64,000 bases of DNA from Nocardia sp. SYP-A9097 (GTDB taxonomy: Bacteria > Actinomycetota > Actinomycetes > Mycobacteriales > Mycobacteriaceae), in assembly GCF_009649815.1 (NCBI RefSeq), contig NZ_WJIC01000006.1, positions 248,001 to 312,000 on the forward strand, written 5' to 3'. How positions within the stretch are numbered: position 1 is the stretch's first letter; each line of letters begins with the position of its first letter. Shown piece by piece: positions 59,953-64,000 of the stretch. The notes under the pieces were generated by a model. The model saw only the letters and a program-made list of their open reading frames with translations, did not search any database and was not told where the DNA came from. The position numbers were made by a program, and so were the translations under genes.

Positions 59953-60513
59953 ATGGGTTATCCGGAGGAGGCATTGGCGGCCGGGGAAGAGCTGCTGCTG
60001 CATCGTCATCCGCATTGGAAGATGTTGTTCTGGCCCGCAGTGACATTCATCCTGATCACGGCATTGGCCGGATTCGGATTGGGTGTCGCCGCACGCAATA
60101 CCGCGGGCACTCTCGCGTCCGGTCTGTTGATCGGTATCGGGGTGCTCTGGCTGGTGATTGTGTTGTGGCGCAGCGTCGTCCCGCTGATTCGCTGGAAGTC
60201 CACACATTTCATCATCACCGATCGGCGTGTCCTGATCCGGCAGGGCGTGCTGACCCACACCGGAATCGACATTCCGATGAACCGCATCTCGAATGTGCAG
60301 TTCCGGCACAGGTTGTTCGACCGAATGCTGGGTACCGGCACGCTCATCGTCGGGTCGGCGTCGGAGGATCCGTTGGAGTACGACGACATTCCGCATGTGC
60401 AGCAGGTGCACGCGCTGCTCTATCACCAGGTCTTCGATGTGGTGCACGGTGATTCACGAAAAACGGATCCACGCAATGGTGGCTATCACGGTTCCGCGGA
60501 TAACTACCCGTAG
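59953..60513 (+). CDS. PH-domain membrane protein, Rv3278c-like
   Basis: 186 residues. It begins GYPEEALAAGEELLLHRHPH, then two membrane helices (about LFWPAVTFILITALAGFGLG and LLIGIGVLWLVIVLWRSVVP), then a bPH2 domain with the characteristic KSTHFIITDRRVLIRQGVL, IDIPMNRISNVQFRH and GTGTLIVGSASEDPLEYDD. The family is common in actinobacteria; the role is unknown. In tuberculosis it is next to birA. Its TAG stop contains the first bases of the -10 of the next gene. Confidence 0.9.
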   Translation: MGYPEEALAAGEELLLHRHPHWKMLFWPAVTFILITALAGFGLGVAARNTAGTLASGLLIGIGVLWLVIVLWRSVVPLIRWKSTHFIITDRRVLIRQGVLTHTGIDIPMNRISNVQFRHRLFDRMLGTGTLIVGSASEDPLEYDDIPHVQQVHALLYHQVFDVVHGDSRKTDPRNGGYHGSADNYP

Positions 60514-60516
60514 GCT
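60511..60516 (+). promoter_or_regulatory. -10 element of leaderless response-regulator promoter
   Basis: TAGGCT overlaps the stop codon of the PH gene and ends 6 nt before the GTG at 60523. Confidence 0.6.
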
Positions 60517-60522
60517 TGCTCC

Positions 60523-61200
60523 GTGACCGCTGTACTGCTGGCCGAAGACGACGAGGCCATTGCCGCGCCGCTGTCGCGAGCGCTCGGGCGTGAGGGCTAT
60601 GCGGTGACCGTGGAGAGTTACGGTCCCGCCGTGCTGGAACGCGCCCTCGAAGGCGGCCATGACCTGCTGATACTCGATCTCGGACTACCCGGTATGGATG
60701 GTCTGGAGGTATGCCGTCAGGTGCGGGCGCGCGGGGCGGATCTCGCGGTGCTGATGCTCACCGCGCGCACCGACGAGGTCGATTTCGTGGTCGGGCTGGA
60801 CGCGGGCGCGGACGACTATGTGGGCAAACCCTTTCGGCTCGCCGAATTGCTGGCGCGGGTGCGAGCCCTGTTGCGGCGCAGTGGAATCGGGGACGAAACG
60901 GTCGAAGTGGGCGGAATCCGGCTGGAGCCCGCCGCGCGCCGCGTACTCGTCAACGGCATGGAAGTGAACCTCGCCAACAAGGAGTACGAGCTGCTCAAGG
61001 TGCTCATCGACCGCGCCGGACAGGTGGTTTCGCGCGAAACCATTCTGCGTGAGGTGTGGGGTGACGCCGATCTGCGCGGCTCCAAAACCCTGGATATGCA
61101 TATGTCCTGGCTACGCCGCAAGATCGGCGACGAGGGGCCGGTGGCGGAGCGCCGAATCGTGACGGTGCGCGGCGTAGGCTTCCGCTTCAACACCGACTAG
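60523..61200 (+). CDS. OmpR-family response regulator
   Basis: 225 residues. Receiver domain with acidic pocket LLAEDDEAI, phospho-acceptor Asp in LLILDLGLPGMDG, the Thr in VLMLTARTDE and the Lys in YVGKPF. The winged-helix DNA-binding domain ends ELLKVLIDRAGQVVSRETIL, then TLDMHMSWLRRKIG and VRGVGFRF. The sensor kinase gene follows 87 nt later in the same direction, so they form a two-component system. The stimulus is unknown. Confidence 0.93.
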   Translation: MTAVLLAEDDEAIAAPLSRALGREGYAVTVESYGPAVLERALEGGHDLLILDLGLPGMDGLEVCRQVRARGADLAVLMLTARTDEVDFVVGLDAGADDYVGKPFRLAELLARVRALLRRSGIGDETVEVGGIRLEPAARRVLVNGMEVNLANKEYELLKVLIDRAGQVVSRETILREVWGDADLRGSKTLDMHMSWLRRKIGDEGPVAERRIVTVRGVGFRFNTD

Positions 61201-61287
61201 GTTCGCGCCGCCGATTTGTCCGTGCTCCCCTCCGCGCCGTCCTGGCGTGCCCGAATCGAACGCCGAGCGAAGCGAGGCATATCGACC

Positions 61288-62607
61288 ATGAGACGCAGAA
61301 TCCTGCTGTCGATGGTGGCTGCCCTGACCCTCACCACACTGGTTCTCGGTGTGCCACTGGCCTTCACGGCCTGGCAGTGGGTGGAGGACATAACTCGCAA
61401 TGAACTGCGCAATCGGCTCGATCGGATCGCCGTGGAGGTGGTGGCGCAGGAGCGTGACGACGGACTTGTGCACGGGGAGTTGGATCTGCGGTCGGTGCGG
61501 CCGCTGATTCCGGAGGATGGCCGGCTCACCATCGTGTATCCGACACCGCAGGACAATGCCTCGCGTATCGATGTCGGCTCGGACTCGGTGGACGACCTGC
61601 TGGCGGAGTCGCTGGCCATGGGTACCTCCGGTTCGCTGCGGCTGGAAACCCCTGCGGCGCCGATGCATTCGATGCAGCGGCAGGCGCTGGGCGCGGTCGC
61701 GGCGCTGGTGCTGATCTCGCTCGGGGCGGGTATCGCGGTGGCGGTGGTGACCGCGCGGCGGGTCGCGGATCCGCTGCGTGATGTGGCGGCGCGGGCGGCG
61801 CGCCTGGCCATGGGTGACTTCCGCGCGGATTCGCGACGGCACGGCATTACCGAACTCGATCGCGTATCGGACGTATTGGACTCCGCGACAGTCGAAATCG
61901 CGGGCCGGCTGCAACGCGAGCACGCCCTCGTCGCCGATGTCTCACACCAGCTGCGCAGCCGCCTCACCGCGGTCCGGCTCCGCCTGGACGAACTCTCCAC
62001 CCATGACGATCCCGCCGTCGTGCACGAGGCGGAAGAGGCTATGGCACAGGTGGATCGGCTCACCGACGCCATCGACGAACTGGTCCGCGCCTCCCGCGAC
62101 GAAGGTGCCGCCGACCGCGACCCGGTGCCCGTGGTCGCGGAACTCCGTGGCGTAGTTGCGGAGTGGCGACACCCCTTCGCCGAAGCGGGCCGCAAACTCG
62201 TCCTGCTGGGCGACCCCACCCTCCGCGCCCCCGTAACCGGTTCCCGCCTCCGAGAAGCGGTCGCGGTCCTGGTCGACAACGCCCTGATGCACGGCGGCGG
62301 CACCTGCACGGTCTCGGTCCGCACGGTCACGGGAGGCCTGGCCACCCGGGAACCCCTCGTGGTAGTCGAGGTCGCGGACGAGGGCGACGGTGTCCGAGAC
62401 GAGTTGGCCCCCCACATCTTCGACCGAGGCTTCTCCGCCGCCGGCTCCACCGGCGTGGGCCTGGCCCTCGCCCGAGCCCTCATCGAGGCGGACGGCGGCC
62501 GCATGGAGCTCCAACGCCGCCGCCCCGCCCTCTTCGCCGTCTTCCTCGGCTCCTCCGGTGCCCCCGCCCGCCCCACCGCGAACGGCCCGGTCACAGAACC
62601 GCGTTGA
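61288..62607 (+). CDS. Sensor histidine kinase partner of the response regulator at 60523
   Basis: 439 residues from the ATG at 61288, with GAGG upstream. Two membrane helices (about residues 5-25 and 130-155) enclose an extracellular sensor of about 100 residues. A HAMP-like segment (TARRVADPLRDVAARAARLA) leads to the H-box VADVSHQLRSRLTAVRLRLD with the phosphorylated His. The ATPase domain has LVDNALMHGGGTC (N-box), VADEGDGV (G1) and STGVGLALARALIEADGG (G2). The extracellular part has no recognised ligand domain. Confidence 0.92.
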   Translation: MRRRILLSMVAALTLTTLVLGVPLAFTAWQWVEDITRNELRNRLDRIAVEVVAQERDDGLVHGELDLRSVRPLIPEDGRLTIVYPTPQDNASRIDVGSDSVDDLLAESLAMGTSGSLRLETPAAPMHSMQRQALGAVAALVLISLGAGIAVAVVTARRVADPLRDVAARAARLAMGDFRADSRRHGITELDRVSDVLDSATVEIAGRLQREHALVADVSHQLRSRLTAVRLRLDELSTHDDPAVVHEAEEAMAQVDRLTDAIDELVRASRDEGAADRDPVPVVAELRGVVAEWRHPFAEAGRKLVLLGDPTLRAPVTGSRLREAVAVLVDNALMHGGGTCTVSVRTVTGGLATREPLVVVEVADEGDGVRDELAPHIFDRGFSAAGSTGVGLALARALIEADGGRMELQRRRPALFAVFLGSSGAPARPTANGPVTEPR

Positions 62608-62793
62608 GCGTTTTCATCGAAAGGCCGCCGCTGTCGGTCGGCAATCCCGTCATCCCGGCATGCTTTTGGCCGGGATCCACCTATCTCTATCGATTCCCTA
62701 ACCATTCGCTGGCCGGGCCTGAGTAATCGGTCCATACCTTCGGATTCGTCGGACACACCGGCGAGAGATCGTCGACGAGACGAAGGAGTTGCC

Positions 62794-63252
62794 ATGCGTA
62801 AGAACACAGTTCGCCGCGGCGCGATCACGGGCGGAGTCGCGGGAGTGGCGATCATCGCCGCTCTACTGGCCCCGGCCGTCGCCAATGCGGCCGAACCGGG
62901 CGCGCCCGCGGTCGAGGTGGCCGAGCCGAGCGTCGCGGCGGTGGCCGAGCCGAGTATTGCCGAAGTCGCCGGCCCCGAGGTCGTGCAGCCCGGTGTCGGG
63001 ATCCAGATCGATCCCTCCGGCCCGAACGACATATACACCACCGACGACCCGTCGCAGACCGTCATCATCACCCAGGACCGTGACGGCCACGGCACGGTGA
63101 CCCGCGTTCATCCCGGCCCTCCGCCCGGCGCGGTACCGGCCATCCCGCTGCAGCCGGGTCAGCCGGGCGTGGTCATTGCCCCACGCGACAGCATTCCGGC
63201 CATGCCGATCGTCCCCGCCCTGCCCGCACCGTCCACCGGTAGCGCGGGCTGA
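62794..63252 (+). CDS. Small secreted Pro/Val-rich protein
   Basis: 152 residues from the ATG at 62794, with GAAGGAG at good spacing. Signal peptide: [20 protein letters not shown] with cleavage near ANA-AE. The mature part contains the repeats [20 protein letters not shown], then a Pro-rich stretch ([20 protein letters not shown]). No cysteines or recognised domain. Envelope or extracellular location is likely. It stands between a sensor kinase gene and prrA on the same strand. Confidence 0.75.
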   Translation: MRKNTVRRGAITGGVAGVAIIAALLAPAVANAAEPGAPAVEVAEPSVAAVAEPSIAEVAGPEVVQPGVGIQIDPSGPNDIYTTDDPSQTVIITQDRDGHGTVTRVHPGPPPGAVPAIPLQPGQPGVVIAPRDSIPAMPIVPALPAPSTGSAG

Positions 63253-63378
63253 GTCACCGCATCGCGAGCGGTTCGCCCCGGTTTGCCCGAGTCGCTCAAG
63301 GGCGGGGAGTGGCCGGTCGGGTCGAATTGATGCGCGGTCCGGGCGGTTCGCCGACCGTCCGGGCACGGGTGGCGTCAG

Positions 63379-63384
63379 TAGGGT
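63379..63384 (+). promoter_or_regulatory. -10 element of leaderless prrA promoter
   Basis: TAGGGT ends 7 nt before the GTG at 63392. Confidence 0.55.
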
Positions 63385-63391
63385 CGGGGCT

Positions 63392-64000
63392 GTGAACAGT
63401 CCGCTGATTCTGGTTGTGGACGATGACGCGCGGGTGCTGGCGTCGGTGGCGCGGGGGCTGCGGCTGTCCGGTTTCGAGGTGGAGACCGCGACGGACGGGG
63501 CTGCCGCGCTGGCGCGTATCACCGCGAGCGCGCCGCAGGCCATGGTGCTGGATCTGAATATGCCGCTGCTGGACGGGGTTCAGGTGGTGACGGCGTTGCG
63601 GTCGTTCGGCAATGACATTCCGATCTGTGTACTGAGTGCGCGGGCGGAGGTCACCGATCGCATCGGCGCGCTGGAGGCCGGGGCCGACGACTATCTCACC
63701 AAGCCGTTCGATCTCGGCGAACTGGTCGCCCGGTTGCGGGCCATGCTGCGTCGCGCCCCGGCACCCGCGCACAGCTCCGACCGAATCGTGGTCGGCCCGC
63801 TCACCATTCACCCCAGCGCCCGCCGCGCCTACGCCAATGACATCCGCCTCGACCTCACCAAACGCGAATTCGACCTGCTCACAGCCCTTTCCGCCGCCCC
63901 CGGCCAGGTGTTCACCCGCGCCCAACTGCTGGACCGGGTCTGGGGCTACGACTTCGAAACCCAGACGAAAGTTGTCGACGTGTTCGTCTCCTACCTGCGC
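63392..64000 (+). CDS. prrA: PrrA-like OmpR response regulator, 3' end outside the window
   Basis: 203 codons are visible and the frame is still open at the edge. The receiver begins [20 protein letters not shown] and has the Asp in [13 protein letters not shown], then [20 protein letters not shown] and [20 protein letters not shown]. The DNA-binding domain reads [20 protein letters not shown] and [20 protein letters not shown]. The wording is close to tuberculosis PrrA (Rv0903c). The kinase partner PrrB should follow beyond the edge. Missing only about 30 residues. Confidence 0.9.
   Translation, partial: MNSPLILVVDDDARVLASVARGLRLSGFEVETATDGAAALARITASAPQAMVLDLNMPLLDGVQVVTALRSFGNDIPICVLSARAEVTDRIGALEAGADDYLTKPFDLGELVARLRAMLRRAPAPAHSSDRIVVGPLTIHPSARRAYANDIRLDLTKREFDLLTALSAAPGQVFTRAQLLDRVWGYDFETQTKVVDVFVSYLR

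Overview
The window is chromosomal DNA from a high-GC actinobacterium. Gene content points to a mycolic-acid-producing genus such as Nocardia or a close relative. From memory, the gene order follows the Mycobacterium tuberculosis stretch Rv3319 down to Rv3278c: sdhBADC, cdd, deoA, add, Rv3311, upp, pmmB, punA, amiB1/amiA1, Rv3304, lpdA, glpD2, nei, lhr, a tetR, pcd, lrpA, lat, accD5, accE5, maf, sseA, accA3, birA, Rv3278c. This was not checked by search. No rRNA, tRNA, CRISPR, prophage or intact insertion sequence was seen.

Layout. 1-5200: an edge-truncated SnoaL-like protein, a DHA2 drug exporter with its TetR, a phenylalanine-4-hydroxylase-type enzyme, and a PadR regulator divergent from a small protein. 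5300-8700: succinate dehydrogenase (C-D-A-B on the minus strand). 9000-19600: pyrimidine and purine salvage (cdd, deoA, add, upp, punA) and pmmB, interrupted by a minus-strand cassette (13962-16204) that looks linked to type VII secretion: a small helical protein, an 18-codon ORF, a NlpC/P60 peptidase with a W-x-G motif, an unknown protein and a YbaB-like protein. 19700-23200: an enoyl-CoA hydratase-like protein and two M20 peptidases. 23300-29700: a gamma-glutamylcyclotransferase-like protein, LpdA, two low-complexity envelope proteins and an aminotransferase. 29800-33250: glpK and glpD, divergent. 33250-34240: a scar holding a palindromic element, DUF397 and DUF5753 remnants, a LexA-type box and a truncated DUF222 gene. 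34240-42900: YdeI-like, VOC, MarR, Nei, Lhr, a variant histidine phosphatase and a TetR. 43000-48270: patatin, SDR, and lysine catabolism (lat and pcd with lrpA). 48480-55050: acyl-CoA carboxylase genes accD5, accE5 and accA3 with maf, a SufR-like regulator and a cysteine-free SseA. 55270-64000: DUF1707 protein, birA, a Ser/Thr kinase, an acyl-ACP desaturase, a PH-domain protein, a two-component system and the start of a PrrA-like regulator.

How the genes work together. Lat converts lysine to 2-aminoadipate semialdehyde, which cyclises to piperideine-6-carboxylate, and Pcd oxidises it; lrpA probably controls both. AccA3 (biotin carboxylase/carrier), AccD5 and AccE5 form an acyl-CoA carboxylase, and BirA attaches its biotin. 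GlpK and GlpD feed glycerol into central metabolism. The salvage enzymes recycle nucleosides.

Regulatory signals. At least 22 genes have a TANNNT hexamer whose last base lies 6-7 nt before the start codon, the layout of leaderless mRNAs. Strong palindromic operators lie before the enoyl-CoA hydratase-like gene, padR, the MFS exporter and the gene at 56200. The most unusual points are the cysteine-free SseA, LpdA with both redox cysteines but no catalytic histidine, the overlapping symmetric -10 elements between VOC and marR, and the type VII-like cassette.
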